Source of the DNA: Chthoniobacterales bacterium
GTDB taxonomy: Bacteria > Verrucomicrobiota > Verrucomicrobiia > Chthoniobacterales > UBA10450
Direction of reading: 5' to 3'
DNA: 7,083 bases
Assembly (NCBI GenBank): GCA_013695905.1
Contig: JACCZQ010000133.1
Location: 1-7,083 of the forward strand
Part shown: positions 1 through 5,627 of the stretch, one piece after another
How positions within the stretch are numbered: position 1 is the first letter of the stretch
How the letters are laid out: each line of letters begins with the position of its first letter
Notes under the pieces: model-generated
Told to the model about the DNA's origin: nothing
Seen by the model: only the letters and a program-made list of their open reading frames with translations
Databases searched by the model: none
Position numbers and translations under genes: made by a program

Positions 1-600
1 CCCATGCACCGTCACCTCCAGACTACGCAAGAGCCCATTCTCCAGCCCATAAACCCACCCATGCACCGCCAGCTCCTGCCCGCGCGTCCATGCGTCGAGC
101 GCGATTGTCGTCTGACACACATTCACCACCTGCTCGATCACGTTCAGCTCACAGAGCCGATCCGCACCGGCCACTTCGTCGCCGAGTTGCCCCAGCCGCT
201 CCTGGTGTTTATCCCGCACATCCTGGATGTGCTGCAGCCAGTTATCGCTTAGCCCGATCCGATCCCGCCGGAGCGCTGCACTCACCCCGCTGCACCCGTA
301 GTGCCCGCACACGATGATGTGCCGCACCTGCAGCACATCCACCGCGAACTGCATCACCGACAAACAATTCAGATCCGTGTGCACCACCAGATTCGCGATG
401 TTCCGGTGCACGAACAGCTCCCCCGGCAGCATCCCCACGATCTGATTCGCCGGCACGCGGCTATCCGAGCAGCCGATCCAGAGATACGTCGGCGCCTGTT
501 GCTGCGACAGCTTCGCGAAAAACTCCGGGTCCTGCCGCAGGATTCCTTCCGCCCAGGCGCGGTTATTCGCGAAAAGATGATCGAGGTTTCCGTTCTTCAT
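1..600 (-). CDS. can: Type II beta-carbonic anhydrase (3' end cut by window edge)
   Basis: Cytosolic zinc enzyme interconverting CO2 and HCO3-. It begins at an ATG (598-600) and runs in frame to base 1 without a stop, giving 200 residues; the family is usually about 210-230, so only a short tail is missing. The zinc ligands are visible: Cys44 and Asp46 in a CSDSR motif, and His100 and Cys103 in HYGCSGV. Trp41, Arg66 and Tyr184 (in HGWVYGL) correspond to the Trp39/Arg64/Tyr181 triad that forms the non-catalytic bicarbonate site of Haemophilus and E. coli type II enzymes, so bicarbonate-sensitive allostery is expected by homology. There is no signal peptide. It follows sbtB by 43 nt and is probably the third gene of an sbtA-sbtB-can operon. 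No strong Shine-Dalgarno sits at normal spacing; a GGGAG lies about 17 nt upstream. The family call is very secure; the symbol is by similarity. Confidence 0.96.
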   Translation of the reverse strand, partial: MKNGNLDHLFANNRAWAEGILRQDPEFFAKLSQQQAPTYLWIGCSDSRVPANQIVGMLPGELFVHRNIANLVVHTDLNCLSVMQFAVDVLQVRHIIVCGHYGCSGVSAALRRDRIGLSDNWLQHIQDVRDKHQERLGQLGDEVAGADRLCELNVIEQVVNVCQTTIALDAWTRGQELAVHGWVYGLENGLLRSLEVTVHG

Positions 601-643
601 GATCAACGCCGCACACGCTCCCGTTTGGCCCCGCCGGCTGCGA

Positions 644-937
644 TCAATGAATCACCCACTGCGCGTCTGTCACGAGACACATCCCGCCGTGACGTTTCAG
701 GATCGGCCGCACCGCCTCCACCATCTCGTGGAGCCGCTCCGGATCGCACAACGTCAGCACGTAAGTGTTTGCGAACACACCCGTGAGATCGTCCGCCGAC
801 TGCAGCCCCCGATCACTCCGCCCGCTCAACCCATGGATGATCGAGTAGCCGGTGATCTGATGACGATCGAGCGCGCCACAAACCTCCCGCAGCCCCGGCG
901 AAGGGACGATGATCTCCAGCTTCTTGACAGCGCGCAT
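644..937 (-). CDS. sbtB: SbtB-like PII signalling protein
   Basis: A 97-residue PII-superfamily protein, expected to be a trimer that binds adenine nucleotides and regulates the bicarbonate permease encoded immediately upstream. Seen in the sequence: an N-terminal beta strand (KKLEIIVPS), the strand and T-loop base at GYSIIHGLSGRSDRG (residues 30-44), and a B-loop-like HGGMCLVTDAQW (83-94) near the C-terminus. The T-loop region is SbtB-like (G-rich with SxR) rather than the GlnB uridylylation loop. The protein stops at residue 97 and lacks the C-terminal CGPxGC redox/R-loop extension of cyanobacterial SbtB. It starts 12 nt after the sbtA stop; a GGAG within the sbtA stop region is about 16 nt from the ATG, so translation may be coupled. 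The name rests on both fold and position beside sbtA. Confidence 0.86.
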   Translation of the reverse strand: MRAVKKLEIIVPSPGLREVCGALDRHQITGYSIIHGLSGRSDRGLQSADDLTGVFANTYVLTLCDPERLHEMVEAVRPILKRHGGMCLVTDAQWVIH

Positions 938-949
938 CGGTCGATCAGT

Positions 950-1942
950 TCAGCTCCACATCCAGTTAATCGCAGCCATGTAGAGCGGCAGCCCCACGAT
1001 GATATTGAGCGGGAACGTCACCGCCAGCGCCATTGTCACGTAGAGGCCGGGATTCGCCTGCGGCACCGCCACCTGCATCGCAGCCGGCACCGCGATGTAG
1101 GACGCGCTCGCGCACAGCACCACGAAGAGCAGCGCATCCCCCGCCGACAAGCCGAGCCAGCTCGCCGCCACCATTCCCAGCCCCGCATTCAGCAGCGGCA
1201 CGCAAATTCCGAACAACACTGGAAAGCTCCCAAACCCCCGCAGCGCTCCGAGCCGCCGACCGCTCACCAGACCCATATCCAGCAGAAACAGGCACAGCAT
1301 CCCTTTGAAAATATCCGTCGTGAACGGCCGCAGCGCCGTCTCCCCCGCTTCACCGGTCACCACCCCGATGACCAAGCTCCCCACCAACACAAAGACCGAA
1401 CCGTTGAAAATCGCGTCCCGCAGCAGCATCGGCCAATCAAAGCCGCCATGCGGCCCCACGGTGCCGTTGCCGTTTTCCGCGCCGCGATTCATCCGCACCA
1501 GCGCCACACCGATGATGATCGCCGGCGACTCCATCAGCGCCATCGCCGCCACCATGTAGCCGCTGAACGGCAGCCCCAGCTGACTCAGATACGAAGTCGC
1601 CGCGATAAACGTCACTGCACTGATCGACCCGTAAGTCGCCGCTACCGCCGCCGCGTTCGCCGTATCAAACTTCCGCCGCAGAATGAAGTAAGTGTAGAGC
1701 GGCACCACTACCGCCATCACGATCCCGGCGAGCAGCACCATCCCCGCCTGCAGACTGAGGCCGGCGCGATGAATCTCCACCCCGCCCTTGAACCCTATCG
1801 CCAGCAGCAGATAGAGCGAGAACAGCCGCGGCAACGGCTGCGGCACATCCAGATCCGACCGCACCCACACCGCCGCCATCCCGAGGAAGAAAAACAGGAT
1901 GGGCGGGTTAAGAAAATTTGTGGTGACCAGTTCCCAATTCAC
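950..1942 (-). CDS. sbtA: SbtA-family sodium-dependent bicarbonate permease
   Basis: Inner-membrane HCO3-/Na+ symporter family (formerly DUF897), 330 residues with about ten hydrophobic helices in two halves. Family signatures are visible: GFKGGVEI near residue 50, YGSISAVTF after helix 3, ESPAIIIG in helix 5, LFLLDMGLVSGRRL in the second half, and ASASYIAVPAAM followed by VPQANPGLYVTMALAVTFP near the C-terminus. A short polar linker (NRGAENGNGTVGPHGG) separates the halves; it is shorter than in the approximately 370-residue cyanobacterial SbtA. The start is a GTG at 1940-1942, supported by AGGA five bases upstream and by the lack of an in-frame ATG before it. A mini-ORF (MTAGPL) ends in a TGA overlapping this GTG. 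It heads the sbtA-sbtB-can cluster. The carbon substrate is assigned by family and context. Confidence 0.93.
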   Translation of the reverse strand: MNWELVTTNFLNPPILFFFLGMAAVWVRSDLDVPQPLPRLFSLYLLLAIGFKGGVEIHRAGLSLQAGMVLLAGIVMAVVVPLYTYFILRRKFDTANAAAVAATYGSISAVTFIAATSYLSQLGLPFSGYMVAAMALMESPAIIIGVALVRMNRGAENGNGTVGPHGGFDWPMLLRDAIFNGSVFVLVGSLVIGVVTGEAGETALRPFTTDIFKGMLCLFLLDMGLVSGRRLGALRGFGSFPVLFGICVPLLNAGLGMVAASWLGLSAGDALLFVVLCASASYIAVPAAMQVAVPQANPGLYVTMALAVTFPLNIIVGLPLYMAAINWMWS

Positions 1943-1959
1943 AACGGTCCTGCGGTCAT
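1939..1959 (-). promoter_or_regulatory. Possible leader mini-ORF overlapping the sbtA start
   Basis: ATG at 1957-1959 opens a six-residue frame (MTAGPL). Its TGA (1939-1941) overlaps the sbtA GTG as GTGA. The AGGA that would serve sbtA lies inside it. Such an arrangement can couple translation, but a seven-codon frame can easily arise by chance and its own ribosome site is weak. Confidence 0.25.
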
Positions 1960-2140
1960 AACGGAACTGCTCGCCTCAATCCAGCACGCTCTCGTGCTGT
2001 TCGAGAGGTAGCTGTATTACTCTTGGTCTCTTTGCCAAGTTTCAAATCGCACCAGAGGCATCGCACCTCCACAACGCCTCAAAAATACTTACTCTTCGGC
2101 GTCGGACTTCAATTTTCGGTATTCATGCGAGGGAGAACGC
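1943..2140 (-). promoter_or_regulatory. sbtA upstream region, likely promoter
   Basis: This 198-nt gap is the longest non-coding stretch before the sbtA cluster, so the cluster's promoter is probably here. A TAATAC (2014-2019) resembles a -10 box. The nearest -35-like hexamers are TTGGCA (2033-2038, spacer 13) and TTGAAA (2040-2045, spacer 20), neither well spaced. A CTTGG/CCAAG inverted repeat brackets about 2024-2039 and could be an operator. No terminator with a U-run is seen after the upstream small membrane gene. Confidence 0.4.
1982..2007 (-). promoter_or_regulatory. Overlapping alternative hairpins in the sbtA leader
   Basis: Two perfect stems share bases. One is CAGCACG/CGTGCTG (1982-1988 with 1993-1999, loop of 4). 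The other is CTCTCG/CGAGAG (1989-1994 with 2002-2007, loop of 7). They cannot form together. They lie 40-65 nt upstream of the sbtA GTG. No U-tract follows on the minus strand, so neither is a classic intrinsic terminator. Regulation by structure switching is inference. Confidence 0.4.
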
Positions 2141-2401
2141 TCAGGCCGAGGTGGAGACCCACAGTGTCAGGTGATAAGCCAACGCCATCATCGCGATCGC
2201 CACCAGCAGGAAGACGATCAGCCATCCTCCCCGTTGCCGCCGCGGCAGGCCCAGCGCGAGCAACCCGCACGCGACCGCCAGCGACGCCGAGCTGAGCGTC
2301 TTCGCCGTGTAGCCGTCGATCAAATCAATGATGGTCGCCACCAGAAACAGGAGGAACAGCACGACCCAGAGCCAGAGGAAACGCGGTCGATTCTCGTCCA
2401 T
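2141..2401 (-). CDS. Small three-helix membrane protein, unknown function
   Basis: 86 residues starting at ATG 2399-2401 (MDENRPRF). Three hydrophobic segments are visible at about residues 8-28, 39-52 and 60-80. Between the second and third lies a short basic loop (PRRQRGG), which suggests that this loop is cytoplasmic. The frame is open upstream to 2503, but the extra 34 residues are charged, lack membrane character and look non-coding, so the internal ATG was chosen. No clear Shine-Dalgarno is present, and the downstream start is only the more plausible of the two. I do not recognise the family. It lies 120 nt after the LolA-like gene. Confidence 0.6.
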   Translation of the reverse strand: MDENRPRFLWLWVVLFLLFLVATIIDLIDGYTAKTLSSASLAVACGLLALGLPRRQRGGWLIVFLLVAIAMMALAYHLTLWVSTSA

Positions 2402-2521
2402 CCCGCGATTTGAGGCGAAGGGGAGGAAGCGTGTCAACTCGCACCCGCCAGCTATCCGCTCTTTCAGCAGCTGTGCGTCTCCGTGGCCCGCGCGCGGGCG
2501 CACGTGGCGAGCGGGTGTGAC

Positions 2522-3277
2522 TCACCGCGAGCGCGTCGGCGTCGCGGTCGCTTTGGGCGCGGGAGTCGCGGTCGGTTTCGGCACCGTCGTGTCGTCTTCC
2601 GGAGCAAAGCGGAACACGTCCGGCGCGATCTCGGCGTTCAGCGAAACCTCACGGTGAATCTCCTCCAGCTGATGATCCGAATAGGTCGCCGTGATCTTTC
2701 GCACCAGATGATCTTCCTTCCCGAGCCACACCTCGTATTCGTCACCCTCCCATCCGCCGCGGATGTGGTAGCAGTCCACGCCTTCCACGATCTCGTCGCC
2801 CGCGAGCATCGGCGCCGACAGCTCATGCAGCCGGCGCGTCCCGGCGTAGCTCTCCTCCAGCATCGTCGGGACATGATAGGCGTAGGTCCCAAACATCCCG
2901 GACCCGGCGATCTTGATTTTCGACTGCGCCACGACCGGCTTCCCGGTTGACCAGGTGCGGATCGTCGCGCCGTCCGACCAAAGCACTTCCCGCCGCGGGA
3001 GTGCCCCCTCCTTCTTTGATTCAGCATCGAGACGGATGCTCGAGGGCCGCAGAAACCAGATCTTGAAAGCGACGTGGAAACGCTCACTCCCGTCAGCATT
3101 CAGGTAACGAACGAAAGTCGTGCCGGAATAGGAGCGGGCGGAGGAATACGCTGCCACCATTTGCTGGAGCAATGATTCCGCGGTTGGAGTTTCCGCCTGC
3201 GCCCGAGCCGGGCTCGCGCTCATCTGCAGGAGCGCTGTGCCGAGCGCCCCAACGAAAAAGAGAGACAGCTGCTTCAT
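2522..3277 (-). CDS. LolA-like periplasmic protein with Thr/Pro/Ala tail
   Basis: 251 residues. Residues 1-27 form a signal peptide (MKQLSLFFVGALGTALLQ, then ASPARAQA with an AxA-type cleavage site). The mature part looks like the outer-membrane lipoprotein-sorting (LolA-like / DUF2092) fold: an N-terminal helix (AESLLQQMVAAYSSARSY), repeated beta strands with WFLRPSSIRLDAE and VEGVDCYHIRGG, and a typical closing NAEIAPDVFRFAPEDD. The last 20 or so residues are a low-complexity TPAPKATATPT stretch ending TRSR, probably a flexible tail. It is not the canonical LolA of the lipoprotein pathway; there is no LolB or LolCDE nearby. These proteins bind or carry lipids or probe the cell envelope, but the ligand is unknown. 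The ATG is preceded by GAGTTAGCGC, similar to the GTTAGG motif found before other genes here. Confidence 0.83.
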   Translation of the reverse strand: MKQLSLFFVGALGTALLQMSASPARAQAETPTAESLLQQMVAAYSSARSYSGTTFVRYLNADGSERFHVAFKIWFLRPSSIRLDAESKKEGALPRREVLWSDGATIRTWSTGKPVVAQSKIKIAGSGMFGTYAYHVPTMLEESYAGTRRLHELSAPMLAGDEIVEGVDCYHIRGGWEGDEYEVWLGKEDHLVRKITATYSDHQLEEIHREVSLNAEIAPDVFRFAPEDDTTVPKPTATPAPKATATPTRSR

Positions 3278-3287
3278 GCGCTAACTC
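3278..3287 (-). repeat. Degenerate GTTAG motif at gene start
   Basis: On the gene strand GAGTTAGCGC abuts the ATG of the LolA-like gene. It shares GTTAG and position with the GTTAGGC that abuts the YdeI-family ATG, but it departs from the attC R' consensus GTTRRRY at position 6. It could be coincidental. Confidence 0.25.
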
Positions 3288-3319
3288 GTGCGCTCGATCT
3301 CCCCCGTTTGCAACGCCAA

Positions 3320-3919
3320 CTACGACGGGTCAGCGCTTCGATTCCTCGGCCGGGTCAGCTGCCGGAGAGTGCGCCCGGCCTTCGCATCCTCGATCAACAC
3401 GGTCAGCCGCTTTTGCCGCGTCTCCTCCCGCTTCGCGCTGATCACCCACCACGTCGCCGTCCTCCGATACCACGGCGGCTGCGCCTCGAAATACTTCCAC
3501 GCCTTCGGGTGCGCGCGGAATTGCCGCTCCGCCTCCGGGTTGAGCTTCGCCGTTTGCCGCTGCTCGTAGGCATAGACGCCGGACTTCGCCTCCTTCCGCC
3601 GCGCGAAAGCCGCGTCGCCAGCAGCTTCCATTCTCCCCTGTTTGGTTAACTCGGCGACACGCGCGATGTTCACCGTGCTCCAGATGCTCCCCGCCTTCCG
3701 CGGGGAGAAGCGGATGACGTAGCTCTCCGCGTCCAAACGCTTCCGCACGCCGTCGATCCAGCCAAAGCAGAGCGCCTCATCCACCGACTCCGGCCAGGTG
3801 ATACTCGCCCTCCCTGTGCCCTTCTTCCAGAATCCCACCCACAGCTCACTTGCGGTGCCGTGGTTCGCCGCCAGCCAGCGACGGAATTCTCCAGGCGTCG
3901 CGAAGAACTCCGGATCCAT
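3320..3919 (-). CDS. YdeI/OmpD-associated (OmdA) family protein
   Basis: 199 residues starting MDPEFFATPGEFRRWL at ATG 3917-3919. Family hallmarks are in order: ELWVGFWKKGTG (25-36), then WPESVDEALCFGWIDGVRKRLD (42-63), RFSPRKAGSIWSTVN around 70-84, and a C-terminal basic helical part ending WWVISAKREETRQKRL. In E. coli, YdeI is tied to stress and bacteriocin/polymyxin resistance; the biochemical role of the family is not settled, so none is assigned. An upstream in-frame ATG (3992-3994) would add 25 residues read from the end of the esterase gene and was rejected because homologues begin near MDPEFF. GTTAGGC directly touches the start codon, leaving no room for a normal Shine-Dalgarno. The stop lies 42 nt before the next gene. 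Confidence 0.9.
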   Translation of the reverse strand: MDPEFFATPGEFRRWLAANHGTASELWVGFWKKGTGRASITWPESVDEALCFGWIDGVRKRLDAESYVIRFSPRKAGSIWSTVNIARVAELTKQGRMEAAGDAAFARRKEAKSGVYAYEQRQTAKLNPEAERQFRAHPKAWKYFEAQPPWYRRTATWWVISAKREETRQKRLTVLIEDAKAGRTLRQLTRPRNRSADPS

Positions 3920-3929
3920 GCCTAACGAG
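3920..3929 (-). repeat. CTCGTTAGGC motif abutting YdeI-family start (attC R'-like)
   Basis: Gene-strand CTCGTTAGGC ends at the base before the ATG. GTTAGGC fits the attC R' consensus GTTRRRY. A 5-bp hairpin (AGTGG/CCACT, loop CATTAT) lies just upstream. No R'' (RYYYAAC) is found in the end of the esterase gene, so a complete attC is not present. Confidence 0.4.
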
Positions 3930-3950
3930 TGGATAATGCCACTACCCCGC

Positions 3951-4895
3951 TCACTCGATCTGCAGCGCCTGCTCCAGGAGCTGCAGCATTTCACCGGCTG
4001 GCAACGCCGTTTCGAAATGCCCCGCCTTCTCCAGCGTCAGCACCACCGCCCGATCGCCAGCCTTTTCCGCCGCGGTCGCATACGCCCGCACCGACTCCGC
4101 GGAGACAGTCGGGTCCCGTTCGCCTTGGATAAACACCTGCGGCACCCCGAGCGGCAGCCGCTCGAGCGGCGAAGTCTGCGCGTACCGCTCCGGCACCTCC
4201 TCCGGCGTGCCGCCCAGCAGCGGTTCCACCGACGCATGGCAACTCTTCGGCGGCCCCATGCGGTATTGGCGCAGATCGGTAATCGCCGCCAGTCCGAGCA
4301 CGGCCCGAATCCGAACAGGATCCTTCACAAACAACTCCGAGTCCTCCGCCAACCTGCTGCGGCTCGCCAACCAGAGCGCCAGCTGCCCGCCCGCCGAATG
4401 GCCGGTGCTGGAGACGCGCTCCAAATCCAGCCGATGCGTCGCCGCGATCTTCCGCAGCGCATCCGTCGCCGCCGCCACATCGCGGAACGTCCCCGGCCAG
4501 CCGCCGCCCTCGTCACCCAGCCGCCGGTACTCGATCGTCCAGGTGGCAAAACCGCGCTCCGTCAGCCACGCCGCCAGATGCGTGATGTAAGTGAGATCAT
4601 ACTCCGCCAGCCAGCAGCCACCGTGGATCACCACAAACACCGGGAACGGCCCCGCGCCCTCCGGCAGGCGCAGCTCACCGAACTGCTGCGGCCCCTCCCC
4701 GTAAGAAATGCGTCGCCCGGCCGGCGGCAACGGCAGCGCTGCCAGCGCCCCCCAGGTCAGCGTCTCACCCTGCGCCGCCGCACTTGCCGAGGGCTTCTCG
4801 TCCGCCGCTGTCCCGCCCGCCATGACCAATGCGCAAAACCCCGGCAGCAATCGTTGCATCCCCAGCGTGCGTCGCGGTCGGGCAGGAACGCCCAT
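3951..4895 (-). CDS. Secreted alpha/beta-hydrolase (esterase/lipase-like)
   Basis: 314 residues with an N-terminal export signal and a complete serine-hydrolase triad. The oxyanion-hole motif HGGCW lies at 91-95, the nucleophile Ser167 is in GHSAGG, the acid is probably Asp261 (GERDPTVS) and the base is His293 (AGHFE). The HGG plus GHSAGG combination is that of the Aes/NlhH/BD-FAE esterase group, so carboxylester hydrolysis is expected; the substrate is unknown. The chosen ATG (4893-4895) overlaps the DUF4242 stop as TGATG, a sign of translational coupling. A second in-frame ATG at 4857-4859 (MQRLLPGFCALVMAG) gives a more classical signal peptide and may be the true start; from the first ATG the n-region is unusually Arg-rich. 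The frame is open farther up to 5051, but that part overlaps DUF4242. Confidence 0.87.
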   Translation of the reverse strand: MGVPARPRRTLGMQRLLPGFCALVMAGGTAADEKPSASAAAQGETLTWGALAALPLPPAGRRISYGEGPQQFGELRLPEGAGPFPVFVVIHGGCWLAEYDLTYITHLAAWLTERGFATWTIEYRRLGDEGGGWPGTFRDVAAATDALRKIAATHRLDLERVSSTGHSAGGQLALWLASRSRLAEDSELFVKDPVRIRAVLGLAAITDLRQYRMGPPKSCHASVEPLLGGTPEEVPERYAQTSPLERLPLGVPQVFIQGERDPTVSAESVRAYATAAEKAGDRAVVLTLEKAGHFETALPAGEMLQLLEQALQIE

Positions 4896-5170
4896 CACTT
4901 CTCCGCCGTCGTCGGATCCATGATCTCCCGGACCTGCGACACCTTGTTCGCCGGGAATCCGCCGCGCCGGGCGTGTTCGCGCACCATCTCCTCGTTCGGA
5001 GCGATATAGACGCAGTAAATGCGATCGTCCGTCACGTAACTGTGGACCCACTGAATCTGCGGCCCCAGCTCGCCCAGCACACTGCGCGATTTCTCCGCAA
5101 TGCCGTGGAACTGCTCCGCTCCCAGTTTTCCCACGCCGGGGACATCCCGTTCAATGACGTATTTAGGCAT
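4895..5170 (-). CDS. DUF4242 domain protein (SCO4226 nickel-binding-like)
   Basis: 91 residues covering the whole domain: MPKYVIERDVPGVG at the start, a central IQWVHSYVTDDRIYCVYIAPNEEMVREHARRGGFPANKV, and an acidic-basic end (REIMDPTTAEK). This matches the small DUF4242 ferredoxin-like family, whose Streptomyces member SCO4226 binds nickel. Whether this one binds metal is not shown here. AGGAG (5182-5186 on the minus strand) lies 11 nt before the ATG, slightly long but usable. Its stop overlaps the start of the hydrolase gene by one base, so the two are probably translated together. A 94-nt gap containing a palindrome separates it from the GNAT remnant upstream, so its promoter may lie there. 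Confidence 0.87.
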   Translation of the reverse strand: MPKYVIERDVPGVGKLGAEQFHGIAEKSRSVLGELGPQIQWVHSYVTDDRIYCVYIAPNEEMVREHARRGGFPANKVSQVREIMDPTTAEK

Positions 5171-5253
5171 GACGAATTCTGCTCCTGTGACGCGACCTTA
5201 CACAAGGAGAAACGCGCGTGGCGTTCGCAGTTCGCCCGATCTGGGAGAGTTAC

Positions 5254-5271
5254 CCGCTGATCGATCAGCGG
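5254..5271. repeat. Perfect 18-bp palindrome at the GNAT stop
   Basis: CCGCTGATCGATCAGCGG is its own reverse complement. It contains the stop codon of the GNAT remnant. Outside it the bases continue loosely as GTTAGGTGT on one side and GGTAAC on the other (gene strand), giving an imperfect extension. There is no U-run, so it is not a standard terminator. It could be a dimeric-protein operator for the DUF4242 gene or a recombination remnant. Confidence 0.55.
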
Positions 5272-5627
5272 ACACCTAACGAGTCGCCACCAGCATGACC
5301 GCCTTCCAGCCACGACTCCCGCGACATCTCGTAACGCGCCTCGCCGTTCGGCTCGCGGCCTTCATACTGCCACCGCGCCGCGCGATAGAACCGTTCCGGG
5401 CGCGTCCCCGGCTCCGTGCTAAGCCGCACCTGCTCGAACCCGGTCCCAAAGAGCCAATCAAGCATCGTCTCATGCAAACGCCGGCCCACGCCGCAGCCCT
5501 CGAAAGCCGGATTAACGAAGAGCGCCCAGATGCTTGGAAGCGTCAGATCCGCGATCGCGAACCCGGCCATCTGCTTGTCCACTTCAGCCACCCAGCCGCG
5601 TCCGCTTTCCCTCAGCATCTCCTGGTA
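5265..5627 (-). pseudogene. GNAT acetyltransferase, N-terminus lost (fused to IS110 remnant)
   Basis: 120 residues of a GNAT N-acetyltransferase C-terminal part. Visible are MAGFAIADL (strand 3-4), LFVNPAFEGCGVGRRLHETML (acetyl-CoA motif A, residues 36-56) and STEPGTRPERFYRAARW (motif B, about 70-86). The acetyl-CoA loop reads EGCGVG where Arg or Lys is usual at the Cys. About the first 40-50 residues expected of the domain are missing; instead the frame continues upstream without a stop into IS110 transposase sequence, with the junction near 5625-5630. The tail LEGGHAGGDSLGVR runs through a CTCGTTAGG motif. An internal ATG at 5616-5618 could start a short product, but without strands 1-2 it is unlikely to be active. 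Confidence 0.75.
5274..5283 (-). repeat. CTCGTTAGGT motif inside GNAT 3' end
   Basis: On the gene strand CTCGTTAGGT shares nine bases (CTCGTTAGG) with the motifs at 3920-3929 and 6775-6784. GTTAGGT fits the GTTRRRY core. Here it lies within the last codons of the GNAT frame, about 100 nt before the DUF4242 gene, next to the palindrome. Confidence 0.35.

Noticed and set aside
599..2011. 470-residue open frame on the plus strand
   Set aside because: It is antisense to sbtA and sbtB, extremely rich in Arg, His and Pro, and has no domain character; it is a by-product of GC-rich codon use in genuine genes on the other strand.
2014..2045. Sigma-70 promoter TTGGCA or TTGAAA with TAATAC
   Set aside because: Spacers of 13 and 20 nt are outside the normal 16-18; kept only as part of the regional description.
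3798..5009. 403-residue open frame on the plus strand
   Set aside because: It is antisense to the hydrolase with its full catalytic triad; composition is Arg/Pro/Gln-rich with no recognisable motif.
4896..5051. N-terminal extension of the hydrolase to 5051
   Set aside because: It would overlap most of the DUF4242 gene and adds a charged segment ahead of the export signal; the TGATG start is better supported.
3920..5283. Reading the DUF4242-hydrolase pair as a complete integron cassette between two GTTAGG boxes
   Set aside because: No RYYYAAC box complementary to its TTAGGTGTCC start is found at the hydrolase end, so the cassette test that works for 6126-6784 fails here.
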